Under the pieces are notes generated by a model. That model had not been told where the DNA came from and did not search any database. It worked only from the letters and a program-made list of their open reading frames with translations. Below, one piece after another: positions 18,332 through 27,385 of a DNA stretch of 64,000 bases (within the stretch, counting starts at the first letter, position 1; every line of letters begins with the position of its first letter). The stretch comes from Thiotrichaceae bacterium UBA7357 (lineage in GTDB: Bacteria; Pseudomonadota; Gammaproteobacteria; Eutrophobiales; Eutrophobiaceae). Both the position numbers and the translations under genes were made by a program. The stretch spans positions 10,441-74,440 of the forward strand of contig DKOR01000014.1 in assembly GCA_002470825.1 (NCBI GenBank). Reading direction: 5' to 3'.

Positions 18332-18982
18332 TCAGTTTGATTTTAAATCTGGACTAACAACGAACTCAGCTTGAGTTTTTTCCCTAATTTCATCCAAATC
18401 AACACCTGGAGCCAATTCAATCAAGGTAGGTTTATCTTCTTCAAATTGAAACACGGCTAAGTTTGTTATTAAAAGGTCCGTTACACTGGAGCCTGTCAAA
18501 GGAAGATCGCAAGACTTAAGAAACTTAGGACTACCGTCTTTTGCCGTGTGGTCCATAATAACAACGACTTTATTTACACCCGCGACTAAATCCATTGCGC
18601 CACCCATGCCTTTAATCATCTTGCCAGGTATCATCCAGTTTGCTAAATCTCCATTTTGAGCAACCTGCATGGCGCCTAAAATTGCTAAATTAATATGCCC
18701 ACCACGAATCATGGCAAAACTATCTGCACTGGAAAAATAACTAGTTTGGTCTAACTCGGAAATAGTTTGCTTACCCGCATTGATTAAATCAGGATCAACT
18801 TGATCTGGGTAAGGAAATGGTCCCATACCAAGCATACCATTTTCACTTTCTAATATGACTTGTACATTGTCGGGGATATAGTTTGCGACTAAAGTTGGTA
18901 TTCCAATACCCAGATTAACATAAAACCCATCTTGCAACTCTTCCGCAGCACGTTGCGCTATTTCTTCTCTAGACCATGGCAT
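18332..18982 (-). CDS. scoB: 3-oxoacid CoA-transferase, subunit B
   Basis: Beta subunit of a class I CoA-transferase that moves CoA from succinyl-CoA or acetyl-CoA to a 3-oxoacid. The 216-aa protein carries GFYVNLGIGIPTLVANY at 19-35 and LESENGMLGMGPFP at 44-57, where Glu47 is the expected catalytic glutamate that forms the CoA thioester. GAMDLVAGVNKVVVIMDH near 128 is also typical. It pairs with the alpha gene 15 bp upstream. In this context it may activate 3-oxoacids from ketone carboxylation or imported acetoacetate; AtoA is the alternative name. Confidence 0.92.
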   Translation of the reverse strand: MPWSREEIAQRAAEELQDGFYVNLGIGIPTLVANYIPDNVQVILESENGMLGMGPFPYPDQVDPDLINAGKQTISELDQTSYFSSADSFAMIRGGHINLAILGAMQVAQNGDLANWMIPGKMIKGMGGAMDLVAGVNKVVVIMDHTAKDGSPKFLKSCDLPLTGSSVTDLLITNLAVFQFEEDKPTLIELAPGVDLDEIREKTQAEFVVSPDLKSN

Positions 18983-18997
18983 AATTATAATCCTCTA

Positions 18998-19702
18998 CTA
19001 AGCTACGTATTCACGTGTAGTCATTATTTCGATAGGTTTTTTATGGTCAGTACCAACGATAAAGCCATTCACATAAATACCTGGCGTATGGATATGATCA
19101 GGATCAAAATCTCCCAAGCTCACATATTCTTCAACCTCGGCAATCGTTGTTTTTCCAGCCGTTGCCATCACAGGATTGAAGTTTCTAGCTGTTTTTCGGT
19201 AAACTAAATTACCTTCATCATCCGCTTTCCATGCCTTGACAAGAGATAAATCGGCCACCAAACCAGTCTCTAATATATAGGTCTCACCATTAAATTCTTT
19301 ATGCTCTTTACCTTCAGCAATAACCGTTCCAACACCTGTTTTAGTATAAAAACCAGCAATACCTGCACCACCTGCTCGACAACGCTCAGCTAAAGTTCCT
19401 TGAGGATTAAATTCTAGTTCTAACTCACCCTTCATATATTGTTGTTCAAATGTTTTATTTCCACCAACATAAGATGAAACCATTTTTTTTATTTGTCGTG
19501 TATGCAGTAAAATCCCCAAACCAAAGTCATCTATTCCGCAATTATTTGAAATCACGGAAATATCTTTCACGCCTGAATCACGTAATGCAGTAATCAAATA
19601 CTCTGGGATACCACAGAGACCAAAGCCACCTGCCATAATGGTCATACCATCAAACAGAATTCCTTCCAAAGCCTCTGACGCGCTATTTTTTAATTTATTC
19701 AT
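18998..19702 (-). CDS. scoA: 3-oxoacid CoA-transferase, subunit A
   Basis: Alpha subunit partner of the following gene, 234 aa. The glycine-rich CoA-binding start (GMTIMAGGFGLCGIPEYLI at about 19-37), the SNNCGIDDFGLGILL block and FNPQGTLAERCRAGGAGIAGFYT near 100 are all standard. It is the first gene of the leftward run CoA-transferase A-B-GFA-NTF2-GST-atoE. The 372 bp upstream (19703-20074) hold an inverted repeat but no gene. Confidence 0.92.
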   Translation of the reverse strand: MNKLKNSASEALEGILFDGMTIMAGGFGLCGIPEYLITALRDSGVKDISVISNNCGIDDFGLGILLHTRQIKKMVSSYVGGNKTFEQQYMKGELELEFNPQGTLAERCRAGGAGIAGFYTKTGVGTVIAEGKEHKEFNGETYILETGLVADLSLVKAWKADDEGNLVYRKTARNFNPVMATAGKTTIAEVEEYVSLGDFDPDHIHTPGIYVNGFIVGTDHKKPIEIMTTREYVA

Positions 19703-19999
19703 TTACAGACACCCTTATGTTTTAACTTTGTATTCAATATTCGGTGAAAGTGCTACACAACCGTATAATGAGTATTAAGTTTTTTAAATACGAGTACTAA
19801 GAACAATGTGTCTTTTCTCATAGTAACAGATTGCACTTTATCTCTATACTGATTCCAATTAAGACTTATTTATTAGTTATATATATATTGCCAAAAATAA
19901 AATCATAAATAAATACTATACTTCGATAAAAGAATCTATTGTAGATGAATTTCGATATAAGAATAAGCATGTGCATAAAATTGATATTGCTTTTTTCAA

Positions 20000-20037
20000 A
20001 ACTTCTCATCCATGAGCAATGTCATGGATGAGAAGTT
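20000..20037 (-). terminator. 16-bp perfect inverted repeat after the RND gene
   Basis: AACTTCTCATCCATGA (20000-20015), a 6-base loop, then its exact complement (20022-20037). It lies 38 bp past the stop of the RND exporter, so it probably ends that operon. On the minus strand only a short TTTT adjoins the stem before an A-run, so intrinsic termination may be weak; RNA 3'-end protection is an alternative. It is the only notable feature of the 372-bp gap to the CoA-transferase genes. Confidence 0.6.
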
Positions 20038-20074
20038 GAAAAATCAATTACCTCAATTTTTTAGCTTAATTTAC

Positions 20075-22498
20075 TTATGCGGGTGTACTATCCGTTAATG
20101 CTGAGTCGGCCGCATCAGTAGTTTGATCTCGTTCTTCATTAAAAATGAATTTTGGTTTAAATATATATGCCATAGCAGGCATCAAGAACAATGCTGACAG
20201 AGCAGATACAGTTAGCCACATACCGATTAACATACCCATTTCAGCCTGAAAGCGTAAGGATGAAAACAGCCACACACCAACACTAACAATTAACACTAGA
20301 GCGGTAACCAATACACCACGACCAGCGCAATGTAATGATATTCCTATTGCCTCTAGATGCGTTTTTCCTGAATCATACTCACCTTTTATACGATCACATA
20401 TATACAGCGTGTAATCTACCCCCAAACCAATACCCAGAGCAGCAACCGGGACAGTATTAATATTCATACCAATGTTTTGCCAAGACATAAAGGCAAAGGT
20501 GACGAGATTCGCTAGGACTACCGGCACCATAAAAAACAAACCAGCAATACTTGAGCGGTAGACAAACATACACATCATCACAAGGATAAATAACGCAAGC
20601 GCGATAGACTGTATCTGACCAGACAATATAACTTCATTCACAGAAGCGATCACACCGATGATTCCACCCGCCAATCTAAAATTTGCAAGCTCCTGTAACT
20701 CAGGATTATCTTTTATGAATTGCTTAACACGCGCAATTGCCGTTGCAATCGTGTCACCTTTTCTATCAGAGAAATACATCAGTACAGAAGCATAGTTAAT
20801 ATCAACGTCAGTGAAGCGTAATAAATCACCAGGTTCAGCTGCACGTTCAAACATAAACAATAATTCACCATTCTGATCGGTAGTTGTACCTAATTCAGAG
20901 TACCTAAAATTACCTTCACGTAATGTTTGATTCACAGATGGAAGCACATCTGCTACAGATATAGTGGCGCCAATTTCTTTTTGCTGCTCCATATATTGTT
21001 GAAAACGCAACATACCATCAAGGATTTCAACATTTTTTATCTTCCCGACGACCTTGCCACCAAACTCATTTTTGGCTCCTTCCTCGACACCACCAACCAC
21101 GACAAACATACGGTCAGCACCAGGGAATTGCTTATTGATGCTTGCAGAATCTACATTATAACGACCATCTGGCCATAGGATTGGAGAACCTGGATTTGAA
21201 TCACCAACATCTAAATCTTGCGCTAAATACCCACTACCAATAAACACTATCGTTGCTAGAAAAACGACAACATACCTTGCTTTTGTTGCAACCACTCTGA
21301 CACAAATATCTAGGAAGGGTCTGATGACTAATAAGTCTAAGTTAAGTGGATGTGCATAAGATTTCGGATTTTTAACCCATGATAATAAAACTGGTGTCAC
21401 GACAAGTGAACTAATCGCAACTGTACCAACCCAGACAACCGCCAGAACAACTAATTTTTGCAGTAATGGAATTGGACTAATCGCGACTACTGTCACACAA
21501 CCTGCATCTGTTGCTATACCCAACAAACCAGGGCGCAACAAATCTTTCATTGTTGTTGTTGCAGCTGATAAAGAATTAACGTCTTTATTATCATCTACTT
21601 TGTCGATCTCTTCATGATATCGCGTCATCATCTGTACAGAATGAGATACCGCTCTAGCAGTTATCAACATAGCAACAACAACAACAAGCGGATCAAAGTG
21701 AATACCACAGAGTTGCGCCACACCTAACGCCCATATAGCACTAATAGCACCAGACAACAGCGGTAAAATAGTCCCACGCCAAGTTCTGTTTATAACAAAC
21801 AGTAATACAAGAAATATTGATGCAGCTATACTAATAAGTTTCATTGTTTCTGGCAGGTAATGGTCTACCCAGCCATATAAAATCGGATTACCTACCAAAC
21901 TTATATCGACAGTCTCATCATCAAGTTGTTTGACCAAATCGTAAGCTTGTTCATACGCCAGGTTGAAATCAAGTAAATTATCAAAAAAATCAACCGTAAT
22001 AAGTGTTGCTGTTAAATCTTTCGATACGAAAGGGCCGTAGACCAAGGGACTACGAAGTATAGCTTCTTTCATGTAGTCAATATCTGCTTGAGTTTCAGGC
22101 AATTCTGGCCACATATACGGAAAACTTTCAATACCAACTGTAGAAGCTCGAGTCTCTTTGAGTTTCTTACCGGCTATAGAAAAAATTTGAAATTCATTGA
22201 TGGCATCAATTGAATACAATCCTTTAGTGAGATCCCGTATTTTCTTCAATACAGGCATTTGAAAGATATCACCTTCGGTAGATTGAACCATGAAGGTCAT
22301 AATATTAGTACCACCAAAAGTGTCTTTAAACTGCTCATGAACTTTAATGTATTCATGCGAACCAGGCTGTAAATCTTCAAATACTGTTTTAACATCTATT
22401 TTATAGGCAAAGTTTGCCAATATAGCTGTCAAAAAAACAACCAGTCCAAGAACTACTTTTCGATGTCTCATGCAAAATAGTGCCAAATTCTCTAACAT
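20075..22498 (-). CDS. RND-superfamily exporter (MMPL/hydrophobe type)
   Basis: Inner-membrane transporter of about 807 aa with the duplicated RND plan: one N-terminal membrane helix, a large periplasmic loop (about 45-220), six helices, a second loop and six more helices. GIGLGVDYTLYICDRIKGEY and GRGVLVTALVLIVSVGVWLF near 685-740 are typical of the hydrophobe/sterol-sensing-like RND subgroup. No membrane fusion protein or TolC gene is adjacent; the partners are YCF48-like, DUF1329 and DUF1302 proteins, an arrangement seen in hydrocarbon- and steroid-using proteobacteria. It may move lipids or hydrophobic substrates between membranes (inference). GGAG six bases before the ATG at 22498 favours that start over a TTG four codons upstream. 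Confidence 0.88.
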   Translation of the reverse strand: MLENLALFCMRHRKVVLGLVVFLTAILANFAYKIDVKTVFEDLQPGSHEYIKVHEQFKDTFGGTNIMTFMVQSTEGDIFQMPVLKKIRDLTKGLYSIDAINEFQIFSIAGKKLKETRASTVGIESFPYMWPELPETQADIDYMKEAILRSPLVYGPFVSKDLTATLITVDFFDNLLDFNLAYEQAYDLVKQLDDETVDISLVGNPILYGWVDHYLPETMKLISIAASIFLVLLFVINRTWRGTILPLLSGAISAIWALGVAQLCGIHFDPLVVVVAMLITARAVSHSVQMMTRYHEEIDKVDDNKDVNSLSAATTTMKDLLRPGLLGIATDAGCVTVVAISPIPLLQKLVVLAVVWVGTVAISSLVVTPVLLSWVKNPKSYAHPLNLDLLVIRPFLDICVRVVATKARYVVVFLATIVFIGSGYLAQDLDVGDSNPGSPILWPDGRYNVDSASINKQFPGADRMFVVVGGVEEGAKNEFGGKVVGKIKNVEILDGMLRFQQYMEQQKEIGATISVADVLPSVNQTLREGNFRYSELGTTTDQNGELLFMFERAAEPGDLLRFTDVDINYASVLMYFSDRKGDTIATAIARVKQFIKDNPELQELANFRLAGGIIGVIASVNEVILSGQIQSIALALFILVMMCMFVYRSSIAGLFFMVPVVLANLVTFAFMSWQNIGMNINTVPVAALGIGLGVDYTLYICDRIKGEYDSGKTHLEAIGISLHCAGRGVLVTALVLIVSVGVWLFSSLRFQAEMGMLIGMWLTVSALSALFLMPAMAYIFKPKFIFNEERDQTTDAADSALTDSTPA

Positions 22499-22572
22499 TT
22501 CTTTCTCCAACGAGCCGAAATAAAAATCTTCGACTACCCCTAATTATTTATTATTATTTGAATTTAATAGAT

Positions 22573-23646
22573 TTAATCAGCAAACAATGTCCATGCATTT
22601 GACTTAATTTCCATTGCGCCTACTGTTTGACCAACTGACAAAAAGCTACCACCATCAATAGCCAATTCTGTGTGTGAAGTTAAATCTGTGTCTGACAAAT
22701 TTCTTGAATCAAACTGAGTCATATCTGCTGAAAATTTTATCCACTTACCTTTATTACCCACAGCGACCCACTCGTTTGTTTCATCAGACCAATCTACATC
22801 CATTAAATGTTCCGTCATACCAGAAACTTTAGGGTCAATATAAGTCCAAGTTTCACCACCATCACTTGTAGCGACGATTGAACCGCCCAGTCCTACAACG
22901 ACACCTTCCTGAGGTGAACGAAACGCAACAGCAGTAAAACTGTTAGGACTGTTTGTTTGAGTATCTTTCCACGTCTGACCATTGTCAGCACTCTTAAATA
23001 TGAGACCAAATTCACCAGCTATAAAAAGTGTAGTGTCGTTAACTCGAACTATGTCGTTCATGAAGACATCTTCTTCTTCACGCATTTGTTTCCACGTTTC
23101 ACCATAATCAAGCGATTGAAGAATCATACCCATCTCACCTACCGCCCAACCCTCACCATCGGGGTAGGAATGAACACGCAGTAGCTTATTCGCAGTTTCT
23201 GACTTTGGTGACTCAACTTCAATCCAGTTTTTACCACCATCACTAGTCCTGAGGGTCACACCATTATTTCCTACTGCCACTGAATTATTTTCGTCCCAAG
23301 ACGTGATATCTTGCAGATGTGATACTGTCGGAGCAGTTTGACTCTCCCAACTTTTACCCTTGTCCGTTGATATTATAATTTTTCCATAATTACCAACAGC
23401 CATGTAAACATCAGAATTCACTTTGCTCAAACCAAAAATATTGTCTCGGACATTTATCACCGGCGGGATAACTTCTTCTATTACTGCTGTAGGTTTAATG
23501 AAAATACCAGCCCACAGTAATGTACCTACAATCGCCCAAGGCATTATAGATACAATAAGTTTTGCTATTTTCTGCACAATTGATTCAGCAGTATTAGATA
23601 TTTCGGATGTTTTTTCTACTGCAGTATTATTTTCTGACATATTCAT
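22573..23646 (-). CDS. membrane-anchored YCF48/BNR beta-propeller protein
   Basis: A 357-aa protein with an N-terminal cytoplasmic tail, one membrane helix (about residues 33-50) and a periplasmic beta-propeller. Repeats of the form VG..G.I..S.D.G.TW appear about six times (for example KIIISTDKGKSWE, VTLRTSDGGKNWIE, MILQSLDYGETWKQ, LIFKSADNGQTWKD, SIVATSDGGETWTY). The fold is that of photosystem II assembly factor YCF48, but here it belongs to the RND/DUF1329/DUF1302 set and is likely a periplasmic adaptor for the RND pump (inference). Confidence 0.85.
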   Translation of the reverse strand: MNMSENNTAVEKTSEISNTAESIVQKIAKLIVSIMPWAIVGTLLWAGIFIKPTAVIEEVIPPVINVRDNIFGLSKVNSDVYMAVGNYGKIIISTDKGKSWESQTAPTVSHLQDITSWDENNSVAVGNNGVTLRTSDGGKNWIEVESPKSETANKLLRVHSYPDGEGWAVGEMGMILQSLDYGETWKQMREEEDVFMNDIVRVNDTTLFIAGEFGLIFKSADNGQTWKDTQTNSPNSFTAVAFRSPQEGVVVGLGGSIVATSDGGETWTYIDPKVSGMTEHLMDVDWSDETNEWVAVGNKGKWIKFSADMTQFDSRNLSDTDLTSHTELAIDGGSFLSVGQTVGAMEIKSNAWTLFAD

Positions 23647-23748
23647 AACGACCCTTCTTCATAATGTGTTTCTTAACCATCAGAATCTAAAAAGACATTA
23701 GTAATCCTTTTAATGGTTAACGTGTCATTTGTTTTTGAATACACCCCT

Positions 23749-23793
23749 AAATAAAAATGGTGACTGCTAGAAAAGAATTATCCAGCAGTCACC
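23749..23793 (-). terminator. intrinsic terminator inside the DUF1302-RND cluster
   Basis: On the minus strand GGTGACTGCT pairs with AGCAGTCACC (plus-strand arms 23784-23793 and 23759-23768) around a short loop, then ATTTTTATTT follows. It sits just after the DUF1329 stop and before the YCF48-like gene. Part of the transcript probably ends here, so DUF1302 and DUF1329 would be made in excess over the propeller and pump. Confidence 0.8.
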
Positions 23794-23828
23794 TTTGTGG
23801 GGAGAACAATATTAAAACTAATTTATTC

Positions 23829-25106
23829 TTATTTTGCGATACTGATTAACTTTTTAAGAGTCACATCGTCCGCTTCAACACCCGCTGGGTTAGCCTTCAT
23901 GTTAGATGACCATGTTGTAGAGAACTCAGCCTTCCAATCGATGATGTGACCAACAACTGGCATAGTGGATAAGTATCCATCATCACCAACGTCACGACGG
24001 TTTTGGAAAATAAATGATTTCCAAAATTTGCCGTTTTGATCAAGTGCTTCTCCGTAGTAAGGGCGCGGATAATCAACTTCCATCCAAACAGTTTTCTTAC
24101 TGTATGGATGTTCGACTGGTGGAACACCCTCGATTACAAATACTTCACGTGGCTCCCACTGCACTTGTGGCGCAGGGAAAAAGTGTGGAGGAATGTCCAT
24201 GCCTACAGCGGGGAACTCTTTAATGGTGTTTTTGTACGTTAAGTCAACAGTCATAAGCGGTGCATGCGCAATTGCGAATATCCATTGTCGACCTAGCAAC
24301 TTAGTAGACTGATATTTGGTAGGAACCGCATCCCAAATATCCCAATCATCATACAATTGCACGGTACCACCAATTGGATCCATCCAAGAACTACCCGTCA
24401 AACGACGAGCACGACGAACAGACTTTAAATAAGCCCAAGTGTCATCTGGTGTTTTTGAAGTAGGATCGTTATAACGGATCTGGAAAATACCTAAACCTTT
24501 AATATCCTGAGGATAGGTAGCAACCAAAACAGTTTTTTGCATGATACTGCCATCGCCTTCAGAAATAGGACCGCCATCTAGACGTCCTTCCATATAGTAA
24601 CGCTGAGCCCACCAACGTTGGATACGTTCCATACCCTTCGTGGCGTCCAAGAATACCCATGAAATGTGACGAAGATCCATAGTGGCACCATATGTAGGTC
24701 CACGCAAATTCCAGATCAACTTGTCTCCTGCATGCGGATCATCCATCTTCACATCTTGTGGATCAAAGAACATCCCTGCTGTCCAACCAGTTGCAGTTCG
24801 GTCAGTTGGATTAAATTTTACAGTTTCCTTGCTCTTCTGAGTCCATGACATGTACTTTTCATCCATTGGCACAGGCTCTGAATGACGAACAGGTATTGCT
24901 AAATGATGATTACGAATCATCCACTCATACTTGCCTGGCAACATGTCACCTACACGCTTACCTTCAAATGTCATATCGATAACACTATCCAGGTTTGCGG
25001 CATTAATGATTGTGCCTTCTGGCATTTCTTCAGCAATAGAGCTCAGGGGAGCGCCAACGAGCAACCCCAAAGATACTACTGATGTAGCTAATATTTTCAT
25101 ATACAT
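23829..25106 (-). CDS. DUF1329 periplasmic/outer-membrane lipid-handling protein
   Basis: A 425-aa protein with a signal peptide (cleavage after about residue 25, SSIAEE). DUF1329 proteins are reported to resemble the LolA/LolB lipoprotein-carrier fold, so binding of a lipid or hydrophobic substrate in the periplasm is plausible. Seen here: the N-terminal EGTIINAANLDSVIDMTFEGKRVGDML block, a long Trp-rich middle (SWVFLDATKGMERIQRWWAQRYY) and the RRARRLTGSSWMDP block near 232. TAGGAG nine bases before the ATG supports the start. It always keeps company with DUF1302, as here. Confidence 0.85.
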   Translation of the reverse strand: MYMKILATSVVSLGLLVGAPLSSIAEEMPEGTIINAANLDSVIDMTFEGKRVGDMLPGKYEWMIRNHHLAIPVRHSEPVPMDEKYMSWTQKSKETVKFNPTDRTATGWTAGMFFDPQDVKMDDPHAGDKLIWNLRGPTYGATMDLRHISWVFLDATKGMERIQRWWAQRYYMEGRLDGGPISEGDGSIMQKTVLVATYPQDIKGLGIFQIRYNDPTSKTPDDTWAYLKSVRRARRLTGSSWMDPIGGTVQLYDDWDIWDAVPTKYQSTKLLGRQWIFAIAHAPLMTVDLTYKNTIKEFPAVGMDIPPHFFPAPQVQWEPREVFVIEGVPPVEHPYSKKTVWMEVDYPRPYYGEALDQNGKFWKSFIFQNRRDVGDDGYLSTMPVVGHIIDWKAEFSTTWSSNMKANPAGVEADDVTLKKLISIAK

Positions 25107-25137
25107 ATATAAATACTCCTACCTTTTTTAAAATCGT

Positions 25138-25153
25138 CCTGCATCACTGCAGG
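25138..25153. terminator. small hairpin between DUF1302 and DUF1329 genes
   Basis: CCTGCA-TCAC-TGCAGG, a six-pair stem with a four-base loop in the 88-bp spacer. On the minus strand it is followed after a few bases by TTTT. It is too short for confident termination and may act as an mRNA-stabilising or processing element. Confidence 0.35.
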
Positions 25154-25194
25154 GCATTATGGTTAAATCATTTTTCATATTTTTACTACTTAGA

Positions 25195-26904
25195 TCAGAA
25201 CTGCCTCGTAACCTTCAAGACAATTTGGTTATCATCGGCAAACCAATCAAATAGCGATGCGTTACCTTCACGAAAACCAAGAGGGTTCGAAGTGCCGGCG
25301 GCTAATGTACCACCTACACCCGATGTTTGATTGTTAAAGCCAGACCCGATATTGTCTGATGCTGTATTCTTTTTATCACCATCATTCCACCAGAGATCAG
25401 CTTCTAACTTCACACGCCAATCGTCGCCAAAGACAAACTCAACTGCAGCGATACCAAAACCACCACCGTTGCTCAAGTCTGTACCAGCAACAAACATAGG
25501 ATTAATTGTGTCACGCTTGAAATTTAGTAGGGTGAATACAGTCAAGTAGGCCGTATGTTCTCTCTTTTGTGCACCAAAAGAAGCAAACTCAACGATTTCA
25601 TCGCTGTCGCTGTGATCGAGTATCCATGTGTCGAAAAGCTGAACACTAGAAAGTGATGGGCGGTTAGTCCCAATATATCTACCCAACTTAAATTCCTTAT
25701 CAATACGGAACATAGTGACTAATGTATCTTTCTCTATAATGCCGCCCCAACCAGGTAAATCTGATGCTAACTGACCAAAGTTAAAAGGTTTATTTGGAAT
25801 GAACGCTACTTCGGCACTCAACGTTGAATCAATCGCTTGAGCATAACCGTTTGCACTCACACCAAAAACGTTAATGTGTGGATAAATCCAATCACCCAAC
25901 ACACCGTTTTCTGCAGCTTCACTAAAATGACTCTGCGTGCCATCAACTCCAAAGAGAGCCGTGGAAGCACTATTAGCTGGGTTCATCATCGGCGTTGGGT
26001 TAAAAGTTCTTAAGAACGCGACAGAGTAACCAATTGAACCAATTTCACTGTTCCAACGAAAACCGAATGTCGGATCATCTTGTGAACCGTCTGTGTGGTC
26101 TGCGTTATAGTCTGTGAACGCGGTGAAATCTACACCACGATACGGATGTGGAATCCAACGTCCACCCTCAATATTGTAGTTGCTGCCCACATCATCATCA
26201 CGATCAAGTCCTGGTCGGATGAAGAAGTTTAATGAACCACCAAGTTCGTCATAGAGATCGAGATCAAAATTGACTAAAAATAGTGGTTTACGCCAATCTT
26301 CGTTGTTCTCAAAAAAGAGTCTCCAACGATAATCAAAACCATGCACCAAATCCATTGCTTGGAAGAAATCACTTTCTCCCCAAACCAATTGCTGCTTACC
26401 TACACGCATATTCAACTTACCGTCAAATAACGAAAAGTCAGCGTAATATTCGCGAAAGAATTCTTGTAAATGGTTTGTATTGTATTGATCCATGTAGTTG
26501 TTAGAACTACCAGCTTCACCAGCAGTACTTGTACCCGCTGTGATTCTTTGGAGGCTATCCATGTAATCCGTCTTGTACTCTCTATCAAAGCGACTGACGA
26601 TTTTCCATGAAACTGGGCCTGTATAGATGTCTGTGTCTATTAATAGAGTAGCCCGAGCCATTGTAAGGTCAAATTTGTCATCTTCTGGCGTTTCTTCATG
26701 GTCTTCAAGACCCATGCCGAAATATGTACGAGCGTAACCACTGATTTGCCAGCTCCATTCTTCACCATAGCCGCCTGTACACGTATCACAAGAAGGCTCA
26801 CTTGCTAGATGACCGTCGGCGAATGCAGAACTTGTCGCAAATGTTCCTCCGAAACACAATAGAAAACCCATGGTTTTCAAAATATTGCTGTTATATTTTT
26901 TCAT
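25195..26904 (-). CDS. DUF1302 outer-membrane protein
   Basis: A 569-aa protein with a signal peptide (residues 1-29, cleavage after SAFA) and a body of alternating amphipathic strands, consistent with an outer-membrane barrel; it ends in a C-terminal Phe (VTRQF). The family motif LRVGKQQLVWGESDFFQAMDLV is seen near residue 167 (as MRVGKQQLVWGES). DUF1302 genes cluster with DUF1329 and RND pumps in bacteria that use hydrophobic compounds, and a passage for such substrates is inferred. Mature residues 9-12 hold a CDTC pair, which is unusual. It is the first gene of the operon, behind a sigma-54-like promoter. Confidence 0.85.
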   Translation of the reverse strand: MKKYNSNILKTMGFLLCFGGTFATSSAFADGHLASEPSCDTCTGGYGEEWSWQISGYARTYFGMGLEDHEETPEDDKFDLTMARATLLIDTDIYTGPVSWKIVSRFDREYKTDYMDSLQRITAGTSTAGEAGSSNNYMDQYNTNHLQEFFREYYADFSLFDGKLNMRVGKQQLVWGESDFFQAMDLVHGFDYRWRLFFENNEDWRKPLFLVNFDLDLYDELGGSLNFFIRPGLDRDDDVGSNYNIEGGRWIPHPYRGVDFTAFTDYNADHTDGSQDDPTFGFRWNSEIGSIGYSVAFLRTFNPTPMMNPANSASTALFGVDGTQSHFSEAAENGVLGDWIYPHINVFGVSANGYAQAIDSTLSAEVAFIPNKPFNFGQLASDLPGWGGIIEKDTLVTMFRIDKEFKLGRYIGTNRPSLSSVQLFDTWILDHSDSDEIVEFASFGAQKREHTAYLTVFTLLNFKRDTINPMFVAGTDLSNGGGFGIAAVEFVFGDDWRVKLEADLWWNDGDKKNTASDNIGSGFNNQTSGVGGTLAAGTSNPLGFREGNASLFDWFADDNQIVLKVTRQF

Positions 26905-27006
26905 TCCTCCCCCTTAAAGAGTTTTAAAAATTTAAATCATCAAAACTACATCACCATTATCAATAAGACGAAGATTAGTTTTTAGAAATATATCTAGCAA
27001 GGTAGC

Positions 27007-27022
27007 AACAAGTTCTATGCCA
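27007..27022 (-). promoter_or_regulatory. sigma-54-like promoter for the DUF1302 operon
   Basis: Minus strand TGGCAT-AGAAC-TTGTT against the consensus TGGCAC-N5-TTGCW, with correct -24/-12 spacing. The weak point is GT in place of the near-invariant GC at -12. It lies about 100 bp before the DUF1302 start, next to a divergent sigma-54 activator gene. Confidence 0.45.
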
Positions 27023-27119
27023 AAAGAAGATATCGCTTTTAAAATGAAGCTAAGCTACTGATAATCATATATTAAATTTTTTTAAACTCGGTTCTAAGCT
27101 TTAATTTATCGAGCTATAT

Positions 27120-27153
27120 AGGAACGATTGTGTCCTATCATAGAACGGTTCCT
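27120..27153. promoter_or_regulatory. inverted repeat, possible activator (UAS) site
   Basis: AGGAAC (27120-27125) and GTTCCT (27148-27153) flank a 22-bp spacer in the 481-bp divergent gap. The site is about 100-140 bp upstream of both candidate -24/-12 promoters, the normal distance for an enhancer-binding protein. Apart from these three sites the gap shows no gene. Confidence 0.35.
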
Positions 27154-27273
27154 TTAATTATTTGCTGTAAAATTTTATTAATTTCAAAATAATTAAAGTT
27201 ATCATTCAAAATTTCCATATATATTAACTGTTTACCTGAGTAAATAACCTGTTTTGTGTGAGTTAATGAATAA

Positions 27274-27290
27274 TGGTAATATCTATGCAA
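27274..27290 (+). promoter_or_regulatory. sigma-54-like promoter of the activator gene
   Basis: TGGTAA-TATCT-ATGCA keeps the GG and GC dinucleotides with the right ten-base spacing but departs at other positions. The activator ATG lies about 95 bp downstream. Chance occurrence is possible in AT-rich DNA. Confidence 0.35.
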
Positions 27291-27385
27291 CAACACAAAG
27301 CAATAGTTAATACCTCAATGAAATTAACATCCTGTTGTATTCCTGATAATTTTTTTACATAAGAGAATGGTGAAACACTCATTTC

